This document shows positions 1 through 8,242 of a DNA stretch of 64,000 nucleotides, piece after piece. The stretch spans positions 248,001 to 312,000 of the forward strand of contig NZ_WFLN01000007.1 of the NCBI RefSeq assembly GCF_009208585.1, read 5' to 3'. Each line of letters opens with the position of its first letter. Within the stretch, counting starts at the first letter, position 1. The position numbers were made by a program, and so were the translations under genes. The DNA comes from Fluviispira multicolorata. GTDB taxonomy: Bacteria; Bdellovibrionota_B; Oligoflexia; Silvanigrellales; Silvanigrellaceae. Under the pieces are notes generated by a model. It did not search any database. It had not been told where the DNA came from and saw only the letters and a program-made list of their open reading frames with translations.

Positions 1-13
1 AGGAAATACTCCC

Positions 14-397
14 ATGAAAATAAAATCATTTTTATTTATTCCAATTTTATTGCTTTCTAATATTTCATCAGCTTCAATTCATGAAAGAAGTTGGGATTTT
101 AAAGTTGATGAAGTGGTTTTTTATGACTTTAAAAATTATAATACAGGTATAAATGTCGGCTGTGAAAAATTTGATAATGGCAAAGTCTCTTTTGAAATAA
201 AGTATAAAAACATAAATCCATTTATCAATAATAATAAAATTTCTACTGATGTTGTAGATGGAAATGGATTTTATACAATTACATTAAACGACATTTCAGA
301 GCTTGATTTGGCTTTTCCAGCAGGAGGAGAATACTACATTAAAAATATTTCTGGATACGACGTAAAATCAAAACATTGTGATACAGGAATAATTTAA
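14..397 (+). CDS. small secreted protein of unknown function
   Basis: A 127-residue protein that I do not recognise. Residues 1-21 form a clear Sec signal peptide: a Lys start, a hydrophobic core and a small-residue end (SSAS), so the product should be periplasmic or secreted. The mature part is rich in Asn, Lys, Asp and aromatic residues, has two Cys (in GCEKF and KHCDTG) that could pair, and shows no catalytic motif. AGGAAA at the very start of the window is a suitable ribosome-binding site. Whether an upstream gene precedes it is outside the window. Expression as a gene is likely; function is unknown. Confidence 0.75.
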   Translation: MKIKSFLFIPILLLSNISSASIHERSWDFKVDEVVFYDFKNYNTGINVGCEKFDNGKVSFEIKYKNINPFINNNKISTDVVDGNGFYTITLNDISELDLAFPAGGEYYIKNISGYDVKSKHCDTGII

Positions 398-495
398 TTT
401 CCTAAAAATAAATTCCCAAAAAACTTATCACATCATGCTCAAAATTTAGACTTTGTCAGGGGAGGCGTTGGTTGACGTGCCGATGAACTTGTCGA

Positions 496-588
496 TTTGC
501 CGATGATGCCGATGAAAAAAAAATCTTCGTCGGCAACTACTTATGTATGGGAGAGTAAGAATAAGTTGCATTTGCCGATGATGCCGAT
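496..588. repeat. 18-bp direct repeat pair
   Basis: TTTGCCGATGATGCCGAT occurs at 496-513 and again, identically, at 571-588, with starts 75 bases apart. Each copy itself contains two GCCGAT words. GATGAACTTGTCGAT just upstream is a related, imperfect sequence. The function is unknown. Confidence 0.8.
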
Positions 589-639
589 AAGATTTCGTCA
601 TCGCCAGAATTATTTTTTAATTTTGGCTTCAATTTTTCA

Positions 640-660
640 GTCCCAAGCAAAAATTGGGAC
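640..660. repeat. short inverted repeat (hairpin)
   Basis: GTCCCAA (640-646) and TTGGGAC (654-660) can pair across a 7-base loop. No run of T follows on the plus strand. On the minus strand it lies about 60 bases downstream of tRNA-Arg and is followed by TGAAAAATTG, so a weak role in ending the tRNA transcript is possible but unproven. Confidence 0.5.
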
Positions 661-720
661 TAGACCCTTGGGACTATCTTGCTGGGTGATAAAAACACTT
701 GAAAAATAAGAATAACTCTA

Positions 721-795
721 TGGCGGACCCAGCAAGAATCGAACTTGCGCTTCAGGCTTCGGAGGCCTACGTGATATCCACTTCACCATGGGTCC
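721..795 (-). tRNA. tRNA-Arg (anticodon CCG)
   Basis: Read on the minus strand the 75 bases fold as a complete tRNA. The acceptor stem is GGACCCA/TGGGTCC, the D stem GTGA/TCAC, the anticodon stem TAGGC/GCCTG with loop CTCCGAA, and the T arm GCAAG-TTCGATT-CTTGC. Discriminator G and an encoded CCA end (complement of 721-723) follow. The anticodon is CCG, which reads the rare Arg codon CGG. A sigma70-like promoter lies about 45 bases upstream (841-869), so it is probably transcribed on its own, downstream of ftsI in the same direction. Confidence 0.96.
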
Positions 796-840
796 ATACA
801 GAAATTAAGGAATGTATTCAGCAAAGAGCTGAATGAAGAA

Positions 841-869
841 ACACTAACTTGCGCTCTAGCGTATGTCAA
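841..869 (-). promoter_or_regulatory. sigma70-type promoter for tRNA-Arg
   Basis: On the minus strand TTGACA (complement of 864-869) is followed by exactly 17 bases and TAGTGT (complement of 841-846). Between the promoter and the tRNA is a 7-bp inverted repeat, ATTCAGC/GCTGAAT (816-834), in the leader. The promoter overlaps no gene: ftsI stops at 889. Confidence 0.65.
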
Positions 870-888
870 AGTCAACTTATCGTATTTT

Positions 889-2700
889 TCAGTTGGAATT
901 TAAGGCAGTCTTTTTTTCGGAATAAGCGTTTTTATAAGGCTCAACGCTAAAGACGCCTTGTGAGTTTAAATAATGTACGGTTTTACGACCAATTTCGGTA
1001 AAGACAGGGCCAGCAAGTTTTGAACCATAAGCAGGGCGGACTTTCACTTCATCGAGAATGACAACGAGGGCAAGTTTAGGATTATTTGCTGGAATCACAC
1101 CTTCAAAAACGGCTGTTCTTTCTGAATAAGATTTGGTTTTATTCGACCAAATTTGTGCAGTCCCTGTTTTGCCACCGACAAGCACGCCAGGAATTCTACC
1201 TGAGTTGCTCACTTCTGTTACGTTACCCATCATTTTACTAATTAATTTGCTTGTGTCTTTAGAGATATATTGAAGTGGCGGACCAACTGCATTGTCTTCT
1301 GCATTTGGATCGACTGCTAATAAATTAACACCACGATCGATTCCTCCTCCTGCTATAATTGACAGACCACGTATAAGTTGAAGAGGTGAAATAGCAAAGC
1401 CTTGTCCAAAGGTCATATTGGCAAAGCGCATTTCGCTCCAAGACTCTGGTTTGTGAATGCGGCCTTTCCATTCACCGGCGAAGCCTGTGCCTGGGGAACG
1501 GCCAAAGCCAACTTGCATGAGAGCGGTGTAAAATCTTTCGCGACCAATTTTTTGTGCAATTCTATACATACCAATATTGCTACTGTATCTAAGCACTCCT
1601 TGGGTGTCGAGGAGAATGTCCATGGGGTGATCGTCGCGAAAAGAGCCTCCAGGGATTTTGAGTTTTCCTCCTCGCACATCGAATAGAGTCTTTGTAGTTA
1701 TTTCTTTGAGATCGATGCCCTTTGCTATCCACATAGGTTTACAGACGGAACCGAGTTCAATGGCATCCATTACGGGGCGGAATCGTCTTGCCGCAGGGTT
1801 ATTATTGGGAGGATTATTTAAGTTGTAAGTAGGATAACTGGCAATTGCTAAAACTTCGCCTGTTGTCACATCCATTACAATTGCGCTGCCCCCTTTTGCT
1901 TTTGAATGAATTGCCCCATCTTTTAAGGCCTGTTCTGTAAATTGTTGAATGGAAAGATCGATGGATAATTTTAAATTTGGAATTTTTTGAGAAGGCTTAG
2001 AGGCATCATTGGGAGTGACAATAACTAAACGACCACGTGCATCACGGAGAACATCGACCCGTGTTTTTTTAATTTTAAGGCGTGAATTGTAAACCTGTTC
2101 AAGTCCTTCGAGCCCATTTCCATCAGCCCCGACAAAACCGATTAATTGTGCGGCGGTTTCTCCTTCTGGATATATTCTTTTAGGTTCATCAACAACACCG
2201 ATAAAGTTTTGCCATTTTTTAATTGATCCAATTGCATTTAATTCTTTGGGAGATATTTGTCTTTTAAGCCAGATAAAATTTCTTTTTTCAGTTCTATAGT
2301 TTAAAAGATCTTTTAGAGGAACATCGATTTGTTTAGCTACTTTTATAAGTGTCTCTTTGTCTTGAGGCATTCTTTTTGTCAAAATAAAAAGGCTTGGTCT
2401 TGGCACGCTTACGGCAAGGACTTTTCCATTTCTATCGGTAATTGTTGCACGTGGTTGTGAAAAGGTAACAGTGGTTTCAAATTGACGTGTTCCTGTGCTC
2501 ACAAGTTTTTCGCGCAATGGAGTGGGAAGTATGGTTATCCATGCATAACGAATAAGAATTAAAGTTAGGATAATAAAAAAAATAATTCCCATAGCTTGAG
2601 CACGTTTGGTGAAATTGGGAACAGTATGAATTTTATGAGGATTAAAGTAATCTTTTACTCTTTGAAAGAGTGTTTTTTTAAAAGTACTTTGCTTCAACAT
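889..2700 (-). CDS. ftsI: peptidoglycan D,D-transpeptidase FtsI (PBP3)
   Basis: A 603-residue class B penicillin-binding protein that cross-links septal peptidoglycan in the periplasm. It has a short basic cytoplasmic tail, one membrane anchor (about residues 38-58), a PBP dimer domain and a C-terminal transpeptidase domain. The three active-site motifs are intact: S318-V-C-K321, S373-S-N375 and K511-T-G513. Length is normal for FtsI. It follows murF and a small gene on the same strand rather than sitting in the classical division and cell-wall order; murE and ftsL are not here. Elongation paralogues (PBP2) have a similar layout, so FtsI is the likelier but not the only assignment. Confidence 0.9.
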   Translation of the reverse strand: MLKQSTFKKTLFQRVKDYFNPHKIHTVPNFTKRAQAMGIIFFIILTLILIRYAWITILPTPLREKLVSTGTRQFETTVTFSQPRATITDRNGKVLAVSVPRPSLFILTKRMPQDKETLIKVAKQIDVPLKDLLNYRTEKRNFIWLKRQISPKELNAIGSIKKWQNFIGVVDEPKRIYPEGETAAQLIGFVGADGNGLEGLEQVYNSRLKIKKTRVDVLRDARGRLVIVTPNDASKPSQKIPNLKLSIDLSIQQFTEQALKDGAIHSKAKGGSAIVMDVTTGEVLAIASYPTYNLNNPPNNNPAARRFRPVMDAIELGSVCKPMWIAKGIDLKEITTKTLFDVRGGKLKIPGGSFRDDHPMDILLDTQGVLRYSSNIGMYRIAQKIGRERFYTALMQVGFGRSPGTGFAGEWKGRIHKPESWSEMRFANMTFGQGFAISPLQLIRGLSIIAGGGIDRGVNLLAVDPNAEDNAVGPPLQYISKDTSKLISKMMGNVTEVSNSGRIPGVLVGGKTGTAQIWSNKTKSYSERTAVFEGVIPANNPKLALVVILDEVKVRPAYGSKLAGPVFTEIGRKTVHYLNSQGVFSVEPYKNAYSEKKTALNSN

Positions 2701-2936
2701 AATTTTTCGTCCTAGAAATCTATCTCATTAATAAATAAGTTAAATTGATTCATTATTGTTTTTTTAGGATTATGTTTTGTAAACGAATAAGAAGATCGTG
2801 TACCAAAAATCCAATTGACCCATAACATATTTATTATGGATCGCATACAAGAATTATTCTCTTTTTTAATTTTATAATATTAAATTTTATTTATTAGATT
2901 TTATGGATTTATTATATTATTTATTTTAAAATTCCT

Positions 2937-3221
2937 CTATTGGTAGGCTGCATCACTATAATAAACAAGCCATAATAACGAACTGAAATCTCGAGCTGCA
3001 ATGTGTTTACCATTGTCACAGGCATCAAATAATAATTTTCTTTGATCGTCCGTTGCTAAAGAAAGATCAATCCCAAGTTCTTCACCTAAAATATTCCATA
3101 ACTTAAACATTTGATCTTCATTTAATGAAAGTACGACATCATCTCTGCCTTCACACGGTTTTCCAACAAAAGAACTTTCGAGAATTTTAAGCAATTCATT
3201 TTGAAGAACTTCAGGTCGCAT
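2937..3221 (-). CDS. small conserved-looking protein downstream of murF
   Basis: A 94-residue, acidic, soluble protein with no recognised domain. I chose the ATG at 3221 because GGGAGG lies 8 bases upstream, one of the best ribosome-binding sites in the window. A longer reading from a TTG at 3296 would add 25 residues and overlap the end of murF. It has two Cys (in GKPCEGRDD and DACDNG), a central LWNILGEELGIDL helix and a C-terminal aromatic stretch (LLWLVYY). It lies between murF and ftsI on the same strand and is probably co-transcribed with murF. Function is unknown. Confidence 0.7.
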   Translation of the reverse strand: MRPEVLQNELLKILESSFVGKPCEGRDDVVLSLNEDQMFKLWNILGEELGIDLSLATDDQRKLLFDACDNGKHIAARDFSSLLWLVYYSDAAYQ

Positions 3222-3276
3222 AGAATACACCTCCCGAATTTCAAAATTTATCAACTCCAACTGTGATCTTAATAAA

Positions 3277-4839
3277 TCAACAGCACTTTTCTTCAATGAC
3301 TTTCACCAAACGGTCGAGTTTCATACCTCGACTGCCTTTAATAAGGATTACAAACTGAGACAAATCAATACCTTCATAACTAAGAAAAGCAACCGGATCT
3401 TCTTCTGCAGCAAGCCAGAAAATCCGAGTGTTGTTTTCTTTTAGCAAAGTATCTTCTGTTTCTTTTAGTAGCTTATAGCAATCATACATCGCAGACCCGT
3501 AAAGGCACAAGTAGGAGCTCTGCAAATTTTTCAGAGGATGAAAAAGCAGTTCATGCCAGTATTTTGACTCGCTCCCTAGGTCAAGCATATCTCCTAAAAT
3601 AATTAATTTTGATTTACTGATCCATTCTTTATTTTCAATTGTATTTAATGCAGCTTCAATACTCATAGGACTTGCATTATAAGTGTCATCAAATAAAATT
3701 GCTCCATTTTTTAAAGTTGAAATTTTTGAACGCATAGGAGGAGGTGTAAAATTTTTCCAGCCTTCAGATATTTCTCGAGGAGTGCGTTTCATTTTTATGG
3801 CAGTAGCAAAAGCAAGTGCAAAATTTGCTGCATTGTGTTTACCTGGAAGTGGGATTTCATAAACAAGATTATTTTCTGTAAATAATTTTCCTTCTTTTGA
3901 AAATATTTCTAATTTTATTTCGGACTTTGTCGTTGATTCATTAATCACTTCCCAAACTAAAGTGCGTTCGGTATTTTCAAAAATAAATTCTCTTTGCGTA
4001 TATTCTTGTTCAAATTCTGATTTCTCTATGACAAGAAAATCTTTCTCTATGGATAGAGGATACTCATGATGTGTTACTTTACCTCGGTATTGTATATTAA
4101 TATCATGGGTGAATCCTGTTAATATTCTATCATCTGCAAGTTGCCAAATTCTTGTTGTGTAAGCATTTCTAAATAAAAATAATTCCTCATTTGCTGCAGT
4201 TTCCCAATTTTTTAATTTTTCAAGATGCTCTGGTCCAAGTGCAGTTAAAACGGAAATATCTGGCTCGCTTAAGTCGACATGCTGTTGCATGGCACCTATT
4301 TCATCAATGCCAATTTCTAAAACAAGTGCATGGGGCTGATCTTTTATATTATGTTCTTCTTGACAAAGAGTGATTGCAAGCCCTAGAAATCCATTTTCAC
4401 TCTTTTGTGTTTTTGTTACTTTATAGTTAGGGCCACTTAATAAACTTGCTAGCATTTCTTTCGTGGTTGTTTTTCCATTGCTGCCGCCAATTCCAATAAC
4501 AGGAAATGGAAAACGATGGCGCATAAATTGTGCAAATGCGCGGAAAGAATTTAAAACACTTTCAACTTCGATACATTTTTCACGAAATTCAGGCTTAAGA
4601 TCATTTAAAAATTTAGAATCTTTATTGACTAAAGCAAGTGGAGTTTCTTTCTCAAAACACTCCTGTAAATAGGAATGCCCATCAAAATTATCTCCTTGTA
4701 ATGCGACAAAGAATTGTTGTGGTTTTATTTTTCGACTATCTGTACACACACCAATTAATTCAATATTTTCTAAAGATTCAAGAGGACAACTTTTTTCTAA
4801 AATAGCCTCATAAATTTCTTTTCCAGTCAACGGCCACAT
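3277..4839 (-). CDS. murF: UDP-MurNAc-tripeptide--D-Ala-D-Ala ligase MurF
   Basis: A 520-residue Mur ligase that adds D-Ala-D-Ala to UDP-MurNAc-tripeptide, the last cytoplasmic step of the muropeptide precursor. The N-terminal substrate domain contains CTDSRKIKP. The ATP loop GGSNGKTTTKE starts near residue 118. The central domain has the family ALVLEIGIDEIG stretch, and the C-terminal domain has FDDTYNASPMS, the typical MurF signature. The protein is somewhat longer than average (about 450). GGAG sits about 10 bases before the ATG. It starts divergently from icmF across a 105-base gap. Confidence 0.95.
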   Translation of the reverse strand: MWPLTGKEIYEAILEKSCPLESLENIELIGVCTDSRKIKPQQFFVALQGDNFDGHSYLQECFEKETPLALVNKDSKFLNDLKPEFREKCIEVESVLNSFRAFAQFMRHRFPFPVIGIGGSNGKTTTKEMLASLLSGPNYKVTKTQKSENGFLGLAITLCQEEHNIKDQPHALVLEIGIDEIGAMQQHVDLSEPDISVLTALGPEHLEKLKNWETAANEELFLFRNAYTTRIWQLADDRILTGFTHDINIQYRGKVTHHEYPLSIEKDFLVIEKSEFEQEYTQREFIFENTERTLVWEVINESTTKSEIKLEIFSKEGKLFTENNLVYEIPLPGKHNAANFALAFATAIKMKRTPREISEGWKNFTPPPMRSKISTLKNGAILFDDTYNASPMSIEAALNTIENKEWISKSKLIILGDMLDLGSESKYWHELLFHPLKNLQSSYLCLYGSAMYDCYKLLKETEDTLLKENNTRIFWLAAEEDPVAFLSYEGIDLSQFVILIKGSRGMKLDRLVKVIEEKCC

Positions 4840-4944
4840 TTTGTATTTTCTCCAATTTTATTATAGATATAATCTCAATCGACCACTTCAGATTCAAACC
4901 AAAGCAGCGATTCGATATCGCGTTATCATAGAGGAATAAAAGCG

Positions 4945-7900
4945 ATGGAAACAAGTTTTAGCTATCGGCTTAAAAACAAAGTTAGATTTGTGACTGCGAC
5001 GGCTCTATTTGATGGACACGATGCGAGCATCAATATCATTAGAAGACTGTTGCAACAAGGTGGAGCAGAGGTCATACATTTGGGTCACAACCGCAGTGTG
5101 AATGAGGTTGTCAATGCTGCAGTTGAAGAAGATGTACATGCCATTTCTGTGAGTTCTTACCAAGGTGGTCATGTTGAATATTTTAAATACATGAGAGAAA
5201 TGCTGGATAAAATGGGGCGCCCTGACATGAAAATATTTGGTGGAGGAGGTGGTGTCATCATTGCCAAAGAAATTGATGAATTGCATCAATCAGGCATCAC
5301 GCGCATTTACTCTCCGGATGATGGGCTTAAAATGGGTCTTGAAGGAATGATTTGCGATATGCTCGAGAAATCAGATTATGCTTTAGACATTTGGGCCGAT
5401 GAAATGGAAAATCGTGATATTTTAGCGAATGATCATTTGCGTATGGCAAGAGCTTTGAGTGTTATAGAAAATAATTTTCAAGGATTGCCTTCAAAAATAT
5501 TAATGCAAATTGAAAATGGAAAAAGGAAAAATGAAGAAGGTAACAATAAAAATCCTCCACTTGTTTTAGGAGTAACAGGTACGGGAGGGGCTGGTAAAAG
5601 CAGTTTAACGGATGAATTGATTCGACGTTTTAGCTTTGAATTTCCTGAAAGAAAAATATGTATATTTAGCGTGGATCCTTCAAAACGCAAGACGGGTGGA
5701 GCTCTGCTTGGCGATCGCATTCGAATGAATGCGATTAATCATGAAAATATTTTTATGCATAGTTTTGCCACGCGTGGAAGTAAAAGCGAGCTTTCTTTAG
5801 TAACAGGTGAAGCTATTTGTCTTGCACGCAGTGTGGGTTTTGATCTTATTATTGTGGAGACAAGTGGAATTGGACAAGGAGATACAGGAATTCTCGATGT
5901 GTCTGATTTGTCACTCTACGTAATGACGAGTGAATTTGGCGCTGCAACACAGCTCGAAAAAATAGATATGCTTGATTTTGCAGATTTAATTGCGATTAAT
6001 AAATTTGACAGACGTGGTTCAGAAGACGCTTTTCGTGATGTAAAAACCACTATTCGTCGAAGTCGCTATGCAGGAAATAAAAATATAAAAGAAGAGAATT
6101 ACCCTGTTTTTGGCACAATTGCATCTAAATTTAATGATGATGGAGTCAATGCTTTATACAGAGAATTATTAAAAGTTATTGAAGAAAAATGCAAAGAGAT
6201 ATCGTGGAAACAAAGGCATGATTTAAAAATTTCAAAAAAATCAACAAATGTTGCTCCTATTATAGCACAAAATAGAACAAATTATTTAAGCGAAATTGTT
6301 TCAGTAATTCATGATTATCATAAAGAAACAATAGCTCTTGTAAAAACAACAACAGATATTTTTGCTATGGAAAGAAGTAAAAAATTAATAAAAGAACATT
6401 CATTTCAGCAAATGCTTGACAAAGAAATTAAAAAACAATGGGATCATCTGCCAAAGAATATAAAAATAGAATTGCAGGGATGGGAAGCATTGCGCGCAAA
6501 CTATTTAAGTGATGCCTTTAGGTATGAGGTGCGTGGAAAACAGTATGAAGTTAATACCAATATTATATCTTTATCAGGCTTAAAAATTAAGAAAATATAT
6601 TTACCTCAAAATGAAGATTATGGTGAGATAGTTAAATATTTACGCAATGAAAATGTACCCGGTTCTTTTCCTTTTACAGCAGGAGTATTCCCATTTAAAA
6701 GAGTGGATGAAGATCCAAAAAGACAATTTGCAGGTGAAGGTGGGCCTGCACGAACTAACAATCGCTTTCATTTTTTAACTAAAAATGACAGTGCAAAAAG
6801 GCTTTCTACAGCTTTTGACAGTGTTACGTTATACGGAGATGAACCTGCAAAAAGACCAGATATTTATGGCAAGGTGGGTGAAAGTGGGGTGAGTATTGCA
6901 ACGCTTGATGATATGAAATTGTTGTATAGGGGATTTGATTTATGTGATCAGAATACGAGCGTAAGTATGACAATCAATGGCCCTGCTCCCATAATTCTTG
7001 CCTATTTTTTTAATACAGCAATCGATCAGCAATTAGAGATTGCTAAAGAAAAAAAAGGATCTCAGTTAACAGAGGATGAGAAAAATGCGGTGATAAATTT
7101 TACACTTGAAACAGTGCGTGGCACTGTGCAAGCAGATATTTTGAAAGAGGATCAAGCACAAAATACTTGCATTTTTTCTATTGATTTTGCTTTGAAAATG
7201 ATGGGAGATATTCAGGAATTTTTTGTTAAATCAAAGGTTAGAAATTATTATTCGGTGAGTATTTCTGGTTATCATATTGCCGAAGCGGGTGCGAATCCTA
7301 TCACGCAGTTGGCTTTTACATTGGCAAATGGATTTACCTATGTGGAATATTATTTAAGTCGGGGAATGCATATTGATGACTTTGCACCAAACTTAGCATT
7401 CTTTTTTAGCAATGGAATGGATCCAGAATATTCTGTTATTGGGCGTGTGGCCCGTCGCATTTGGGCAATTACAATGCGTGATAAATATAAAGCAAATGAA
7501 AGATCACAAAAATTAAAGTATCACATTCAAACAAGTGGTCGTTCTTTGCATGCACAGGAAATGGATTTTAATGATATTCGAACAACGTTACAAGCTTTAC
7601 TTGCTCTTTGCGATAATTGTAACTCTTTACACACCAATGCTTATGATGAAGCTGTAACAACTCCTACAGAAGAAAGCGTAAGAAGAAGCATGGCTATTCA
7701 ACTTATTTTGGCGAGAGAGTTTGGTAATTTAAAAAATGAAAATCCATTGCAGGGTAGTTACTTTATTGAATCGCTTACCAATGCTGTTGAAGAAGCTGTT
7801 TTAGCAGAGTTTGACAGGATTTCATCGCGGGGTGGTGTTCTTGGCGCAATGGAAACTCAATATCAAAGAGGAAAAATTCAAGAAGAAAGTCTGTACTATG

Positions 7901-8223
7901 AAACTTTAAAACACACGGGTAAATTGCCAATTATTGGTGTGAATACTTATTTAAAACCCAATGCAGAGGCAAATTATATTCCTGTGGAAATGCAGCTTTC
8001 ACGTGCTTCATATGAAGAAAAAGATGAGCAACTTGTTCGTTTACAAAACTTTAAGAAAACAAATGAAAAGTCTACTGAAGAAGCTCTGTTACGTTTGCAA
8101 AAAAAAGTGCTTGCTGGCGAAAATATTTTTGAAGAGCTCTTGCACACAACTCGACATGCTTCTCTTGGAGAAATTACTCATTCGCTCTATGCTGTAGGAG
8201 GACAATTTAGGAGAGCAATGTGA
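4945..8223 (+). CDS. icmF: fused isobutyryl-CoA mutase IcmF
   Basis: A 1092-residue adenosylcobalamin-dependent acyl-CoA mutase carrying its own G-protein chaperone. Domains in order: a B12-binding domain (about 15-140) with DGHDAS (23-28), whose His is the lower cobalt ligand; a MeaB-type GTPase (about 205-430) with P-loop GTGGAGKS (212-219) and NKFD; then the mutase barrel (about 540-1092) with PFTAGVFPFKR. IcmF enzymes interconvert isobutyryl-CoA and butyryl-CoA, and some also isovaleryl/pivalyl-CoA. The B12-GTPase-mutase order and the length distinguish it from methylmalonyl-CoA mutase. AGAGGA precedes the ATG. No cobalamin riboswitch is visible in the 105-base leader. Confidence 0.95.
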   Translation: METSFSYRLKNKVRFVTATALFDGHDASINIIRRLLQQGGAEVIHLGHNRSVNEVVNAAVEEDVHAISVSSYQGGHVEYFKYMREMLDKMGRPDMKIFGGGGGVIIAKEIDELHQSGITRIYSPDDGLKMGLEGMICDMLEKSDYALDIWADEMENRDILANDHLRMARALSVIENNFQGLPSKILMQIENGKRKNEEGNNKNPPLVLGVTGTGGAGKSSLTDELIRRFSFEFPERKICIFSVDPSKRKTGGALLGDRIRMNAINHENIFMHSFATRGSKSELSLVTGEAICLARSVGFDLIIVETSGIGQGDTGILDVSDLSLYVMTSEFGAATQLEKIDMLDFADLIAINKFDRRGSEDAFRDVKTTIRRSRYAGNKNIKEENYPVFGTIASKFNDDGVNALYRELLKVIEEKCKEISWKQRHDLKISKKSTNVAPIIAQNRTNYLSEIVSVIHDYHKETIALVKTTTDIFAMERSKKLIKEHSFQQMLDKEIKKQWDHLPKNIKIELQGWEALRANYLSDAFRYEVRGKQYEVNTNIISLSGLKIKKIYLPQNEDYGEIVKYLRNENVPGSFPFTAGVFPFKRVDEDPKRQFAGEGGPARTNNRFHFLTKNDSAKRLSTAFDSVTLYGDEPAKRPDIYGKVGESGVSIATLDDMKLLYRGFDLCDQNTSVSMTINGPAPIILAYFFNTAIDQQLEIAKEKKGSQLTEDEKNAVINFTLETVRGTVQADILKEDQAQNTCIFSIDFALKMMGDIQEFFVKSKVRNYYSVSISGYHIAEAGANPITQLAFTLANGFTYVEYYLSRGMHIDDFAPNLAFFFSNGMDPEYSVIGRVARRIWAITMRDKYKANERSQKLKYHIQTSGRSLHAQEMDFNDIRTTLQALLALCDNCNSLHTNAYDEAVTTPTEESVRRSMAIQLILAREFGNLKNENPLQGSYFIESLTNAVEEAVLAEFDRISSRGGVLGAMETQYQRGKIQEESLYYETLKHTGKLPIIGVNTYLKPNAEANYIPVEMQLSRASYEEKDEQLVRLQNFKKTNEKSTEEALLRLQKKVLAGENIFEELLHTTRHASLGEITHSLYAVGGQFRRAM

Positions 8224-8242
8224 TTTTTAAAAAGAGGTTATT

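Larger units (their letters stand above)
398..720. other. gene-free stretch with short repeats
   Basis: No convincing gene is visible in these 323 bases. They hold an 18-bp direct repeat (496-513 and 571-588), a 7-bp inverted repeat (640-660) whose TTGGGAC arm recurs at 668-674, and CTTGCTGGGT at 678-687. The last is the reverse complement of bases 727-736 inside the neighbouring tRNA gene. The stretch is visibly less AT-rich than other intergenic DNA here. It may be a decayed element or a tRNA-associated insertion scar, but no integrase or long repeat supports that. Confidence 0.55.

Noticed and set aside
497..709. 70-codon plus-strand frame in the repeat-bearing stretch
   Set aside because: It translates the direct repeats (MPMMPM twice), has no ribosome site and no protein-like pattern; it is probably chance.
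1402..1686. 94-codon plus-strand frame inside ftsI
   Set aside because: Antisense to the conserved transpeptidase domain, without a ribosome site or plausible domain.
4840..4944. cobalamin riboswitch before icmF
   Set aside because: The gap is only 105 bases and no B12-box-like sequence is seen; a TATAAT at 4868-4873 has no good -35 partner, so I did not call a promoter either.
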